Positions 44,315-53,259 of a DNA stretch of 64,000 bases are shown here, piece after piece. The stretch is from contig NZ_CP079869.1 in NCBI RefSeq assembly GCF_025263265.1, forward strand, positions 3,906,001 through 3,970,000, read 5' to 3'. How positions within the stretch are numbered: the stretch's first letter is position 1; each line of letters starts with the position of its first letter. This DNA comes from Mycobacterium sp. SMC-4 (lineage in GTDB: Bacteria > Actinomycetota > Actinomycetes > Mycobacteriales > Mycobacteriaceae). The notes beneath the pieces were generated by a model. That model did not search any database. It was not told the DNA's origin and saw only the letters and a program-made list of their open reading frames with translations. Position numbers and translations under genes: made by a program.

Positions 44315-46605
44315 CGCGCACGACGTGGATCGGGAGAACACCGGCCACTGCGGCCCTGCTCATGCTGGGTGTTCTGATCGCTTTGGGCCCTTTTGTCGCC
44401 CCATACTCCCCCACCGAGGCGCACGGCGTCCCGTTCCAGGCGCCGTCGCTGGGCCATCTGCTCGGCACCGATTTCGTCGGTCGCGATGTCCTGGCGCGGG
44501 TGCTGCACGGCGGATACCGGCTGGTCGCTTTCACCTCGATAGCCCTGGTGCTGTCCTACGCACTGGGAGTTGCCGTCGGCCTTGCCGCCGGTATGCGTCG
44601 GCGCGCCGATGGCTGGCTGATGCGGCCGGTCGACGCCATGATCGTGCTGCCGTGGTTTCTGGTCGTCGCGGTCATCGCCACCGCCGTCGGGAAGGGGCCT
44701 GCGGCAATCGTGCTGGCCACCGCCCTGGTGATCGCTCCGTGGGTGGCCAGGATCGTCAGGACCACCACGATCGAGCTGTTGTCGACCGGCTTCGTCGAAT
44801 CGGCCCGGGCCCGCGGCGAGAGCGACCGGCAGATCGCGCTGCGGCAGATCCTGCCCAACCTGCAACCGGTTCTGATCGCCGACGCGGGTATCCGCGTCTC
44901 GGCAACGGTGGGCATCATCACCGCGAGTAGCTTCCTGGGTCTCGGAACCCACCAGCCCGCACCGGACTGGGCCCTGATGGTCACCGAGAATCGTGCGGGT
45001 ATCGGTGCGGCCCCATTGTCTGTGCTGGTACCTGCCGGTCTGATCACCGCGCTGGTGGTGTCCCTGAACCTGGTCGCCGACCGCCTGACCACACCGCGGC
45101 CCGACCGTATGGCCGCACCGCGGCCCGACCGTATGGCCGCACCGCGGCCGTCGCATGACCGCGGCGGCGGGGCACCCGGCCTGACGGTGACCGACGCCGA
45201 CGGCACCACGATCCTCGACGGGGTAGAGCTGGCCCTGCCCGCAGGTCGAAGTATCGCCCTCGTCGGTCCCTCCGGGGCCGGCAAAACCACCCTCGCCCTG
45301 GCCCTGCTGGACGCACTGCCCGCCGGCCTGACCCGCCGCGGAAACCCGTGGCCGGGCAAAGACCCTGCTCTCAGGATGGGCTACGTCCCGCAGGACCCGG
45401 CGACCGGGCTGAATCCCGCCTTGCGCGTGCAGACCCACTTCCGCGAGATTCAACGAGCGCACCGCACCGGCGGCCCCGGCGAGGTTGCGGATGCACTGCG
45501 CAGTGTCGAGTTGCCGACCGACCGGCAATTCCTGCGCAGATACCCGCATCAGCTCTCCGGCGGTCAACAGCAGCGAGTCCTCATTGCGCTTGCCCTGCTG
45601 AGCCGGCCCGAGGTCGTGGTGCTCGACGAACCGACCACCGGCCTGGACGCCGAGACAGCCGCCACTCTCGTTGCGACACTGCGCACGCTGCGCACCACGA
45701 CTGCCACCACCTTCGTCCTCGTCACCCACGACCTCGACACGGTCGATGAGCTCGTCGACGATGTGATCACGCTGCGCAACGGCACGATCGTCGACGACCA
45801 TCCCGACCGGCCTGCCGTCAGGGTGGCGCCCGCGACGGCGGTGCGGCCACCAGAACCGGTCCTGCGGGTCGAGAACCTCGTCGCCCGGTATCGCGACGGC
45901 ACCGAACTCGAACTGCCGGATCTCACCCTCGGATCGGGGGAATGTGTCGCGCTCGTCGGCCGATCCGGCAGCGGCAAGACCACACTGGCACGCTGCCTGG
46001 TCGGCCTGCACCCACCTCACCGCGGGCGAATCCGTTGGCGCGACGTCGAACTGGCCTCCACAGCACGACGGCGCACCCCCGGGCAACGCCGCGCGATACA
46101 GCTGGTCTTCCAGAATCCGCGCCGGTCGTTGAACCCCCGGTGCACCGTCGAACAGGAGCTGTGCCGTCCGCTGCGCCTGGGCTCGGACAGATCCGCTACC
46201 GAGGCGTCTGCCGAAGCTGCCGGTCTGCTCCGGCTCGTCGGCCTGGGCCCCGAGGTACTCCAACGAAAAACGCCCCAGCTGTCCGGAGGTCAGGCTCAGC
46301 GCGTCGCGCTGGCCCGCGCGATCGCCAGCCGGCCAGAGATTCTGGTGTGCGACGAGGTGACCTCCTCACTGGACCCCGAGTCACGCGACGGAGTTCTCCA
46401 GGTGCTCGCCCAGTTGGCCGCCACGGGCGTCGCCGTGCTCTTCATCAGCCACGACGACACCGCTATGGGCCGTCTGGCCGACCGCGTGATCAGGCTGCCG
46501 CTACGCGCCGACCTCGGTGAGACGGCCGGTCCTGACATCGAACACGAAACCGCGCAAGGACTCGTGCCTGGTGACGAACGGGCTGGCTTCGATGCGCCGC
46601 AGTGA
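44311..46605 (+). CDS. Fused permease and two ATPases of the cobalamin-regulated importer
   Basis: A 764-residue three-domain fusion. Residues about 1-265 form a DppC/NikC-type permease with five or six helices (GTDFVGRDVLARVLHGGY; EAA loop FVESARARGESDRQIALRQI). A linker with repeats of eight residues follows. ATPase 1 has LVGPSGAGKTT, LSGGQQQR and VVVLDEPTTGLD; ATPase 2 has LVGRSGSGKTT, LSGGQAQR and ILVCDEVTSSLD. All catalytic motifs look intact. Permease-ATPase fusion is typical of exporters and unusual for peptide-type importers. The gene overlaps the convergent carbonic anhydrase gene by 105 bases. Confidence 0.88.
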   Translation: MTRTTWIGRTPATAALLMLGVLIALGPFVAPYSPTEAHGVPFQAPSLGHLLGTDFVGRDVLARVLHGGYRLVAFTSIALVLSYALGVAVGLAAGMRRRADGWLMRPVDAMIVLPWFLVVAVIATAVGKGPAAIVLATALVIAPWVARIVRTTTIELLSTGFVESARARGESDRQIALRQILPNLQPVLIADAGIRVSATVGIITASSFLGLGTHQPAPDWALMVTENRAGIGAAPLSVLVPAGLITALVVSLNLVADRLTTPRPDRMAAPRPDRMAAPRPSHDRGGGAPGLTVTDADGTTILDGVELALPAGRSIALVGPSGAGKTTLALALLDALPAGLTRRGNPWPGKDPALRMGYVPQDPATGLNPALRVQTHFREIQRAHRTGGPGEVADALRSVELPTDRQFLRRYPHQLSGGQQQRVLIALALLSRPEVVVLDEPTTGLDAETAATLVATLRTLRTTTATTFVLVTHDLDTVDELVDDVITLRNGTIVDDHPDRPAVRVAPATAVRPPEPVLRVENLVARYRDGTELELPDLTLGSGECVALVGRSGSGKTTLARCLVGLHPPHRGRIRWRDVELASTARRRTPGQRRAIQLVFQNPRRSLNPRCTVEQELCRPLRLGSDRSATEASAEAAGLLRLVGLGPEVLQRKTPQLSGGQAQRVALARAIASRPEILVCDEVTSSLDPESRDGVLQVLAQLAATGVAVLFISHDDTAMGRLADRVIRLPLRADLGETAGPDIEHETAQGLVPGDERAGFDAPQ
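45093..45150 (+). repeat. 24-base tandem repeat in the permease-ATPase linker
   Basis: Two exact 24-base units (45093-45116, 45117-45140) and a 10-base partial third copy encode PRPDRMAA repeated in the linker between the permease and first ATPase. The repeat keeps frame and could vary in copy number by slippage, changing linker length without breaking the protein. Confidence 0.9.
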
Positions 46606-46992
46606 CTGCCGCACATCCTCCTCGACATCGATGAATGCCTCGGCGGCCCACTCGGGCTTGATGCCGGTCTCATCCTGGATCTGCTGCTTGAAGCCGTCGT
46701 CGGTGAAGGTCAGCATGCCGCAGTCGGTGTGGTGGATCAGGATGATCTCCCTGGTGCCGAGCAACCGCTGACTGATCGCCAGCGACCGGATCTCGTCGTC
46801 GGTGACCACGCCGCCGGCGTTGCGGATCACGTGTGCCTCGCCGTCTTTGAGACCCAGGATCCGGTAGACGTCCATCCGGGCGTCCATGCAGGCGACCACG
46901 GCGACGTGCCTGCTGGGCGGCAACGGCAGCGGACCGGAGAACGTCTTGGCGTACTCCTCGTTGTTCTTCAGATACTCGTCGGTGACTGTCAT
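46501..46992 (-). CDS. canA: Beta-class carbonic anhydrase
   Basis: A 163-residue beta carbonic anhydrase that interconverts CO2 and bicarbonate. Zinc ligands are Cys35 (ACMDAR), His88 and Cys91 (HHTDCGM), with the Asp37-Arg39 dyad. The length and ligand positions agree with what I recall of Rv1284. In M. tuberculosis that gene sits directly before cysD; here the cobalamin-controlled transporter lies between them. Its 3' end overlaps the transporter gene on the other strand. Confidence 0.93.
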   Translation of the reverse strand: MTVTDEYLKNNEEYAKTFSGPLPLPPSRHVAVVACMDARMDVYRILGLKDGEAHVIRNAGGVVTDDEIRSLAISQRLLGTREIILIHHTDCGMLTFTDDGFKQQIQDETGIKPEWAAEAFIDVEEDVRQSLRRIEASPFVTRHESLRGFVFDVRTGRLTEVGA

Positions 46993-47023
46993 GACGGGAA
47001 GCTAGCCCGGTGGTGGCAGAAAG

Positions 47024-48637
47024 TCACGGGTCAGAATCGCCGGATTCGGCACTGCTGTCCGACACCGGAGACCAGCCGGGCAGGCTGACGACGAATCGTG
47101 TTGCGCCGGGCGCACTGTCGACGACGATCGAGCCACCGTGGGCCCGCACCACCGCCTCGACGATAGCCAGCCCCAGACCGGTGCTGCCCTCTCGACGCGA
47201 GCGCGACGAGTCACCGCGGGCGAACCGCTCGAACACGTCGGGCAGCAGTTCGGCAGGCACCCCCGGCCCGTCATCGGCCACCGTGAGCACCACCGTGCCG
47301 TCGGCCCGTTCGGACAGCGACGTCGTGACCGACGTGCCGTCTGGGGTGTGGGTGCGCGCGTTGGCCAGCAGATTGGCCAGCACCTGATGCAACCGTGCCT
47401 CGTCGCCGGCGACGTGGACCGGCTCCTCGGGGAGGTCGAGCAGCCACCGGTGGCCCGGACCGGCGACCTGGGCGTCGCTGACCGCGTCGACGAGCAGCCG
47501 GGACAGGTCGACGGGCCGGCGCTGCAACGGTCGGCCGGAATCCAGTCGGGCCAGCAACAGCATGTCCTCGACCAGGTGGGTCAGCCGTGCGGTCTCCGAT
47601 TCCACCCGGCTCATCGCGTGCGCCACATCCTCGGGCAGGTCGGCGTGTCTGCGTTGCGCCAGTTCGGTGTAGCCGCGGATGGCGGCCAGCGGGGTACGCA
47701 GCTCGTGACTGGCGTCGGCGACGAACTGCCGGACCCGGGTTTCACTGGCGTGGCGGGCCTTCAACGCGTCGGCGATGCGGTCGAGCATCCGGTTCAGCGC
47801 GGTACCGAGCCTGCCGACCTCGGTGCCGGCGGCCACCGGGTCGACGTCGACGATCGGACTGGGCAGGCGCACCTCGCCTCGGTCGAGCTCGAGATCGGCC
47901 ACCTGCTGGGCCGCTTCGGAAACCCTTGCCAGCGGCGCCATCTCGCGACGCACCAGTACCGCACCCAGACCGGCGACGACGGCCAGTGCCACACCGGCGA
48001 CCGCACCGAAGATCACCAGCGCCTGCAGCATCGTGTCGTCGACGTCGGCGGTGGGCAAGCCGGTCACCACCGTCTGGGACGTGGCCAGGCTCGGAAAAGC
48101 CACAACACGGTAGCGGCCGAGCCCGTCCAGATCCACGGTGCGGGGTCCCCGACCCACGGCCACCTCGGTCAACTGAGTCGCCGCGACGGCCGAAACCTGC
48201 GCGCGTGCCCCGTTCTCGGTGATCACACCCGCACTCACGGTGCGGCCGTCGGCCACGACTGCGCCTACCGCACCGATCGCCTGCCCCGGAGCGTTGAGGA
48301 ACACCGGTCCCGGGCCGCCGTCCTCGCGCATGCCCATCCGGATGCCGATCCGAGGACCGGGAGCAGGACCGCCGGGCATGCCCGGCGGCCGCATCATCAC
48401 CGGACCTCCGGGAGGCGGTCCGTGATCGAACATCACCGTCGAGCGCCGACCTGCCTCGATGACCTGCTCGTCGAGCTGACCAGTCAAGAATCGCTGCAAA
48501 CCGAACTCGGTGGCGACGCCGATGCCCGCGCACGCCCCGGCCAGCAGCAACAACTGGGTGACCAGCAGTCGGGTGCGCAGCGACCACGAGCGCGGTGACC
48601 GCAGGCCGCGGCGATCACCGGGCTGGTTTGAGGACAT
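47024..48637 (-). CDS. Sensor histidine kinase of a two-component system
   Basis: A 537-residue kinase: one membrane helix (about 22-44), a Gly/Pro/Met-rich periplasmic sensor region (GPPPGGPVMMRPPGMPGGP), a second helix (about 207-230) and a HAMP segment. The dimerisation box is FVADASHELRTPLAAIRGYT with the phospho-His, and the ATPase end has N box LANLLANARTHT, DDGPGVPAEL, and GSTGLGLAIVEAV. It overlaps the regulator end by 23 bases. It resembles TrcS-type mycobacterial kinases, but orthology is not shown. Confidence 0.9.
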   Translation of the reverse strand: MSSNQPGDRRGLRSPRSWSLRTRLLVTQLLLLAGACAGIGVATEFGLQRFLTGQLDEQVIEAGRRSTVMFDHGPPPGGPVMMRPPGMPGGPAPGPRIGIRMGMREDGGPGPVFLNAPGQAIGAVGAVVADGRTVSAGVITENGARAQVSAVAATQLTEVAVGRGPRTVDLDGLGRYRVVAFPSLATSQTVVTGLPTADVDDTMLQALVIFGAVAGVALAVVAGLGAVLVRREMAPLARVSEAAQQVADLELDRGEVRLPSPIVDVDPVAAGTEVGRLGTALNRMLDRIADALKARHASETRVRQFVADASHELRTPLAAIRGYTELAQRRHADLPEDVAHAMSRVESETARLTHLVEDMLLLARLDSGRPLQRRPVDLSRLLVDAVSDAQVAGPGHRWLLDLPEEPVHVAGDEARLHQVLANLLANARTHTPDGTSVTTSLSERADGTVVLTVADDGPGVPAELLPDVFERFARGDSSRSRREGSTGLGLAIVEAVVRAHGGSIVVDSAPGATRFVVSLPGWSPVSDSSAESGDSDP

Positions 48638-49406
48638 ACCCCGCTCCGCGCAGCGTGTGGATCATCGGTTCGCGCCCGCTGTCGATCTTCTTGCGCAGGT
48701 AGGACACATACAGTTCGACGATGTTGGAGCGGCCACCGAAGTCGTAGTTCCACACCCGGTCGAGGATCTGCGCCTTGCTCAGCACCCGCCGGGCATTGCG
48801 CATCATGAACCGCAGCAGCTCGAACTCCTTGGCCGTCAGCACGATCACCTCGCCGCCGCGGCTCACCTCGTGACTGTCCTCGTCGAGCACGAGGTCGCCG
48901 ACGATCAGTTTGCGACCCCCGTTCTCCGTGCTGATCCCGGTGCGCCGCAGCAGCGCGCGCAGCCGCAGCACCACCTCTTCGATACTGAACGGTTTGGTGA
49001 CGTAATCGTCGCCGCCGGCGGTCAGTCCGGCGATGCGGTCCTCCACCGAATCCTTGGCGGTCAGCAGCAACAGTGGGAGGCCGGGGTTGCGCTGCCGCAG
49101 CGCGCGCAGCACATCGAGCCCACTCATGTCCGGCAGCATCACGTCGAGCACCACCACGTCCGGCGGCGTCTGCTGGGCAATCGCCAGCGCACTCGCCCCG
49201 TCACCAGCGGTGCTGATCTCCCAGCCCTCGTAGCGCAGCGCCATCGACACCAGTTCGGCCAGCACCGGCTCGTCGTCGACGACCAGCACCCGCACCGCGC
49301 TGCCATCGGCGCGACGCATCACCGCCCGAGCGGGCTCACTGTCGCCGCCGCCATCCTCGACGGCGCCGTACGTGGCGGTGACCACCGCACCATTATGCGC
49401 TGGCAC
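48615..49406 (-). CDS. OmpR/PhoB-family response regulator
   Basis: A 263-residue regulator. The receiver has VRVLVVDDEPVLAELVSMAL, the phospho-acceptor Asp in VVVLDVMLPDMSG and the Lys in DYVTKPFS. The winged-helix domain has SHEVSRGGEVIVLTAKEFEL and ends in TLRGAGYVLKPAR. GTG 49406 gives the longest protein; GTG 49385 (MVTATYG) is an alternative that resembles related starts. It precedes the kinase gene with an overlap, forming one operon divergent from oppB. Confidence 0.9.
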   Translation of the reverse strand: MPAHNGAVVTATYGAVEDGGGDSEPARAVMRRADGSAVRVLVVDDEPVLAELVSMALRYEGWEISTAGDGASALAIAQQTPPDVVVLDVMLPDMSGLDVLRALRQRNPGLPLLLLTAKDSVEDRIAGLTAGGDDYVTKPFSIEEVVLRLRALLRRTGISTENGGRKLIVGDLVLDEDSHEVSRGGEVIVLTAKEFELLRFMMRNARRVLSKAQILDRVWNYDFGGRSNIVELYVSYLRKKIDSGREPMIHTLRGAGYVLKPAR

Positions 49407-49530
49407 GATGAGCGGCCGCTGTGGTGTTTCTGTGTGCGCGCTGTGCGCCCCATCGGCCCCGCCGCGACGCGTGGACGGCGGACGTCTCCTAACCTGGGCC
49501 CATGCAGCGCCGGCGCGGACCCATGGCCCG

Positions 49531-50508
49531 ATGACCCGTTTCCTGGCGCGCCGCCTGCTGAACTACGTGCTGCTGCTCGCGCTGGCGTCGTTCCTGACGT
49601 TCACTCTTACCTCGCTGGCGTTCAACCCGCTGGAGAGCCTGCTGGAACGCAACCCACGGCCCCCGGATGCGGTCATCGCCGCCAAGGCCGCCGAGCTGGA
49701 CCTGGACAAGCCGATCCCCTTGCGGTACCTGAGCTGGGTGTCCGGGGCGGTGCGCGGGGACTTCGGCACCACGGTGGCCGGCCAACCCGTCGGCGAGGAG
49801 CTGTGGCGCCGCGTCGGAGTGAGTCTGCGGCTGGTGGTCATCGGGTCGCTGGTGGGCACCGTCATCGGCGTGGTCGCCGGCGCCTGGAGCGCGGTGCGCC
49901 AGTATCGGCTCTCCGACCGGGTGATCACAGTGCTGTCGCTGCTGATCATCAGCGCTCCCACGTTCGTGATCGCCAACCTGCTGATCCTCGGTGCCCTCAA
50001 GGTCAACTCGGTCTTGGGCATGCAGATCTTCGAGTACACCGGCGAAAGTTCCTCCGATGCCACCGGTGGTGCGTGGAACCACTTCGTCAACCGCTTGCAG
50101 CATCTGGTGCTGCCGACGTTCACACTGGCGCTGGCCTCGATTGCCGGCTTTTCGCGCTACCAGCGCAACGCGATGCTCGACGTCCTCGGCCAGGATTTCA
50201 TCCGCACCGCGCGCGCCAAAGGCCTGACGCGCCGGCAGGCGCTGTTCAAACACGGCCTGCGGACCGCATTGATTCCGATGGCAACCCTGTTCGCCTACGG
50301 CGTCAGCGCATTGGTCACCGGCGCGGTGTTCGTCGAGAAGATCTTCGGCTGGCACGGTATGGGCCAATGGGTGGTGGAGGGAATCGCGGCTCAGGACACC
50401 AACATCATCGCCGCGATCACCGTGTTCTCCGGGGCGACCGTGCTGCTGGCGGGGCTGCTGTCGGACCTCATCTACGCCGCCCTCGACCCGCGGGTGCGTA
50501 CCCGATGA
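49531..50508 (+). CDS. oppB: Oligopeptide ABC importer permease OppB
   Basis: A 325-residue permease with six helices: MTRFLARRLLNYVLLLALAS at the start, the periplasmic loop with LDLDKPIPLRYLSWVSGAVR, and the EAA loop DFIRTARAKGLTRRQALFKH. The length equals that of the M. tuberculosis homologue as I recall it. ATG 49531 is preferred; upstream in-frame sequence is low quality. The stop overlaps the oppC start (ATGA). OppABCD of M. tuberculosis has been linked to peptide and glutathione uptake. Confidence 0.92.
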   Translation: MTRFLARRLLNYVLLLALASFLTFTLTSLAFNPLESLLERNPRPPDAVIAAKAAELDLDKPIPLRYLSWVSGAVRGDFGTTVAGQPVGEELWRRVGVSLRLVVIGSLVGTVIGVVAGAWSAVRQYRLSDRVITVLSLLIISAPTFVIANLLILGALKVNSVLGMQIFEYTGESSSDATGGAWNHFVNRLQHLVLPTFTLALASIAGFSRYQRNAMLDVLGQDFIRTARAKGLTRRQALFKHGLRTALIPMATLFAYGVSALVTGAVFVEKIFGWHGMGQWVVEGIAAQDTNIIAAITVFSGATVLLAGLLSDLIYAALDPRVRTR

Positions 50509-51401
50509 CCGCCGATACCGGGTTCGCTTCGCGGCGCACGCTGGTGTGGCGCCGGTTCCTGCGCAACACCCCCGCGGTGGTGTCGCTGGTCGTGCTGGCC
50601 GTGCTGTTCATCGGCTGCTACGCCCTGCCCCCGCTGCTTCCCTACTCCTACACCGACCTCGACTATTACGCCCTGCAGCAGCCCCCCAGCACCGAGCACT
50701 GGTTCGGCACCAACGCCCTGGGCCAGGACCTGTTGGCCCAGACACTGCGCGGCATGCAGAAGTCGCTGCTGATCGGCATCTTCGTGGCGTTTCTGTCCAC
50801 GCTGCTGGCGGCCACCGTCGGCGCGGTCGCGGGATACTTCGGCGGGTGGCGCGATCGCGCACTGATGTGGGTGGTCGACCTGCTGCTGGTGGTGCCGGCC
50901 TTCATCCTCATCGCCATCGTCACCCCGTTGACCCAGAGGTCCAACACTGTGTTCTGGCTGATCCTGCTGCTCGCCGCGTTCAGCTGGATGATCAGCTCCC
51001 GCATCGTGCGCGGGCTGACGATGAGCCTGCGCGACCGCGAGTTCGTCGTCGCCGCACGCTATATGGGGGTCAGCAACTGGCGCATCATCACCCGCCACAT
51101 CTTGCCCAACGTGGCATCGATCCTGATCATCGACACCGCGCTGAACGTCGGCGTGGCGGTACTGGCCGAAACCGGCCTCAGTTTCCTGGGTTTCGGCGTC
51201 CAGCCGCCCGACGTGTCGCTGGGCACGCTGATTGCCGACGGCACCCGATCGGTCACCACGTTCCCCTGGGTGTTCCTGTTCCCGGCCGGGATGCTGGTGC
51301 TGATCGTGCTGTGTGCGAACCTGATCGGCGACGGCCTGCGCGATGCGCTGGACCCTGACGCCAGACCTCGCCGAGGCATCCTGCGGCGGGGCCGCCGATG
51401 A
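50505..51401 (+). CDS. oppC: Oligopeptide ABC importer permease OppC
   Basis: A 298-residue partner permease: N-terminal cytosolic segment ([20 protein letters not shown]), first helix, [20 protein letters not shown] and the EAA loop [20 protein letters not shown]. The C-terminal part has [20 protein letters not shown]. It starts inside the oppB stop and ends inside the oppD start. The frame is open far upstream, but that sequence lies over the sensor kinase and regulator genes on the other strand. Confidence 0.92.
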   Translation: MTADTGFASRRTLVWRRFLRNTPAVVSLVVLAVLFIGCYALPPLLPYSYTDLDYYALQQPPSTEHWFGTNALGQDLLAQTLRGMQKSLLIGIFVAFLSTLLAATVGAVAGYFGGWRDRALMWVVDLLLVVPAFILIAIVTPLTQRSNTVFWLILLLAAFSWMISSRIVRGLTMSLRDREFVVAARYMGVSNWRIITRHILPNVASILIIDTALNVGVAVLAETGLSFLGFGVQPPDVSLGTLIADGTRSVTTFPWVFLFPAGMLVLIVLCANLIGDGLRDALDPDARPRRGILRRGRR

Positions 51402-53248
51402 GCCTGCTCGAGGTCCGGGGGCTCAACGTCACCTTCCCCGTCGACACAGCCACCGGCACCGAACGCGTCGCCGCGGTCCGCGGTCTGGACTATGACCTCG
51501 CCGCCGGCGAGGTGGTCGCACTGGTCGGCGAATCCGGGGCCGGCAAGTCCGCCGGCGCGATGGCGGTGATCGGCCTGCTGCCCGAGTACGCCGAGGTCTC
51601 GGGGTCGGTCCGGCTGCACGGCGAGGAACTGCTCGGCATGGCCGACCGGCAGATGTCACGCATCCGGGGCAACACGATCGGCACGGTGTTCCAGGACCCG
51701 ATGTCGGCTCTGACGCCGGTGTACACCGTCGGCGACCAGATCGCCGAGACGATCCGGGTACACCACCGCGCCATCGGCCGGCGTGCGGCACGGACCCGGG
51801 CTGTCGAGCTGCTGGAACTGGTCGGCATCGCAGCACCGGACAAGCGCGCACGGGCGTTCCCGCACGAGCTTTCCGGCGGGGAACGTCAGCGCGTGGTGAT
51901 CGCCATCGCCATCGCCAACGACCCCGACCTGCTGATCTGCGACGAACCGACGACCGCCCTGGACGTCACGGTGCAGGCCCAGATTCTCGACGTGCTGCGC
52001 ACCGCCCGCGACGTCACCGGCGCGGGCGTGCTGATCATCACCCACGACCTGGGCGTGGTGGCCGAGTTCGCCGACCGGGCGCTGGTGATGTACGCCGGGC
52101 GTGCGGTGGAGACCGCACGCGTCGCCGAGCTCTACGACAACCGTCGAATGCCCTACACGGTGGGTCTGCTGGGTTCGGTTCCACGCCTGGACGCACCGCA
52201 GGGGACCCGTCTGGTGCCGATTCCCGGCGCTCCCCCGGCACTGGCCGCGCTGCCGCCGGGATGCCCGTTCATGCCGCGCTGCCCGTTGGCCATCGACGAG
52301 TGCAGCGCCGCCGAACCGGAGTTGGAACCCGTCGCACCCGAGCATCGTGTCGCGTGCATCCGGCACGAGCAGGTGCGCGGCCGCAGCGCCGCCGAGCTCT
52401 ACCACCTGTCCACCGAGCCCGCGCCGGCCGCAGCAGTGTCCTCGTCGGCGTCGGTGGTGCTGCGGGCCCGAGACCTGGTCAAGACCTACCCACTGACCAA
52501 AGGGGCGGTGTTGCGCCGGCGGATCGGCGAGGTGCGCGCGGTCGACGGGGTCAGCTTCGACCTGCACGAGGGCCGCACCCTGGCCATCGTCGGCGAATCC
52601 GGTTCGGGCAAGTCCACCACGCTGCACCAGATTCTGGCGCTGACGCCGCCGCAGGCCGGTGCGATCGAGGTGTCGGGCACCGATGTCGCGACCCTGGACC
52701 GTCGGGCCCGGAGAGGGTTGCGCAAAGATCTGCAGGTGGTGTTCCAGGACCCGGTCGCGTCGGTGGACCCGCGGCTCCCGGTCTTCGATGTGCTGGCAGA
52801 ACCGCTGCAGGCCAACGGTTTCAGCGGTGAGGACACACGCGCTCGGATCGCCGAGTTGCTCACCCTGGTGGGCTTGCGGCGCGAGGACGCGACACGCTAC
52901 CCGGCCGAGTTCTCCGGCGGCCAGAAGCAGCGCATCGGGATCGCCCGGGCGCTGGCGCTGCAACCACGAATCCTTGCCCTCGACGAACCGGTCTCGGCAC
53001 TGGACGTCTCGATCCAGGCCGGCATCATCAACCTGCTGCTCGACCTGCAGGATCGCTTCGGTCTGGCCTATCTGTTCGTCTCGCACGACCTCTCGGTGGT
53101 CAAACACCTGGCCCATCGGGTGGCGGTGATGCACCGCGGCGTCATCGTCGAGCAGGGCGACAACGCACAGGTGTTCGCCGATCCGGCGCACGAGTACACA
53201 CGCCGGTTGCTGGCTGCAGTCCCGCGCCCCCAGCCCGAACATGGCTAG
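51398..53248 (+). CDS. oppD: Oligopeptide ABC importer ATPase OppD (OppD-OppF fusion)
   Basis: A 616-residue tandem ATPase. The first domain has [34 protein letters not shown] and [12 protein letters not shown], and ends in the iron-sulfur-type CPFMPRCP...C motif of OppD proteins. The second has [36 protein letters not shown] and [12 protein letters not shown]. Fusion of OppD and OppF is what M. tuberculosis has. It overlaps oppC and is followed by oppA after 11 bases. Confidence 0.93.
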   Translation: MSLLEVRGLNVTFPVDTATGTERVAAVRGLDYDLAAGEVVALVGESGAGKSAGAMAVIGLLPEYAEVSGSVRLHGEELLGMADRQMSRIRGNTIGTVFQDPMSALTPVYTVGDQIAETIRVHHRAIGRRAARTRAVELLELVGIAAPDKRARAFPHELSGGERQRVVIAIAIANDPDLLICDEPTTALDVTVQAQILDVLRTARDVTGAGVLIITHDLGVVAEFADRALVMYAGRAVETARVAELYDNRRMPYTVGLLGSVPRLDAPQGTRLVPIPGAPPALAALPPGCPFMPRCPLAIDECSAAEPELEPVAPEHRVACIRHEQVRGRSAAELYHLSTEPAPAAAVSSSASVVLRARDLVKTYPLTKGAVLRRRIGEVRAVDGVSFDLHEGRTLAIVGESGSGKSTTLHQILALTPPQAGAIEVSGTDVATLDRRARRGLRKDLQVVFQDPVASVDPRLPVFDVLAEPLQANGFSGEDTRARIAELLTLVGLRREDATRYPAEFSGGQKQRIGIARALALQPRILALDEPVSALDVSIQAGIINLLLDLQDRFGLAYLFVSHDLSVVKHLAHRVAVMHRGVIVEQGDNAQVFADPAHEYTRRLLAAVPRPQPEHG

Positions 53249-53259
53249 AGTCGGTCCGC

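Noticed and set aside
45093..45150. Possible CRISPR-like repeat
   Set aside because: The units are directly adjacent without spacers, are in frame and encode a linker, so this is a coding tandem repeat.
48510..50504. Long open frame upstream of oppC in the same frame
   Set aside because: It is antisense to the two-component genes and then a shadow of oppB. It reflects GC-rich third positions, not coding.
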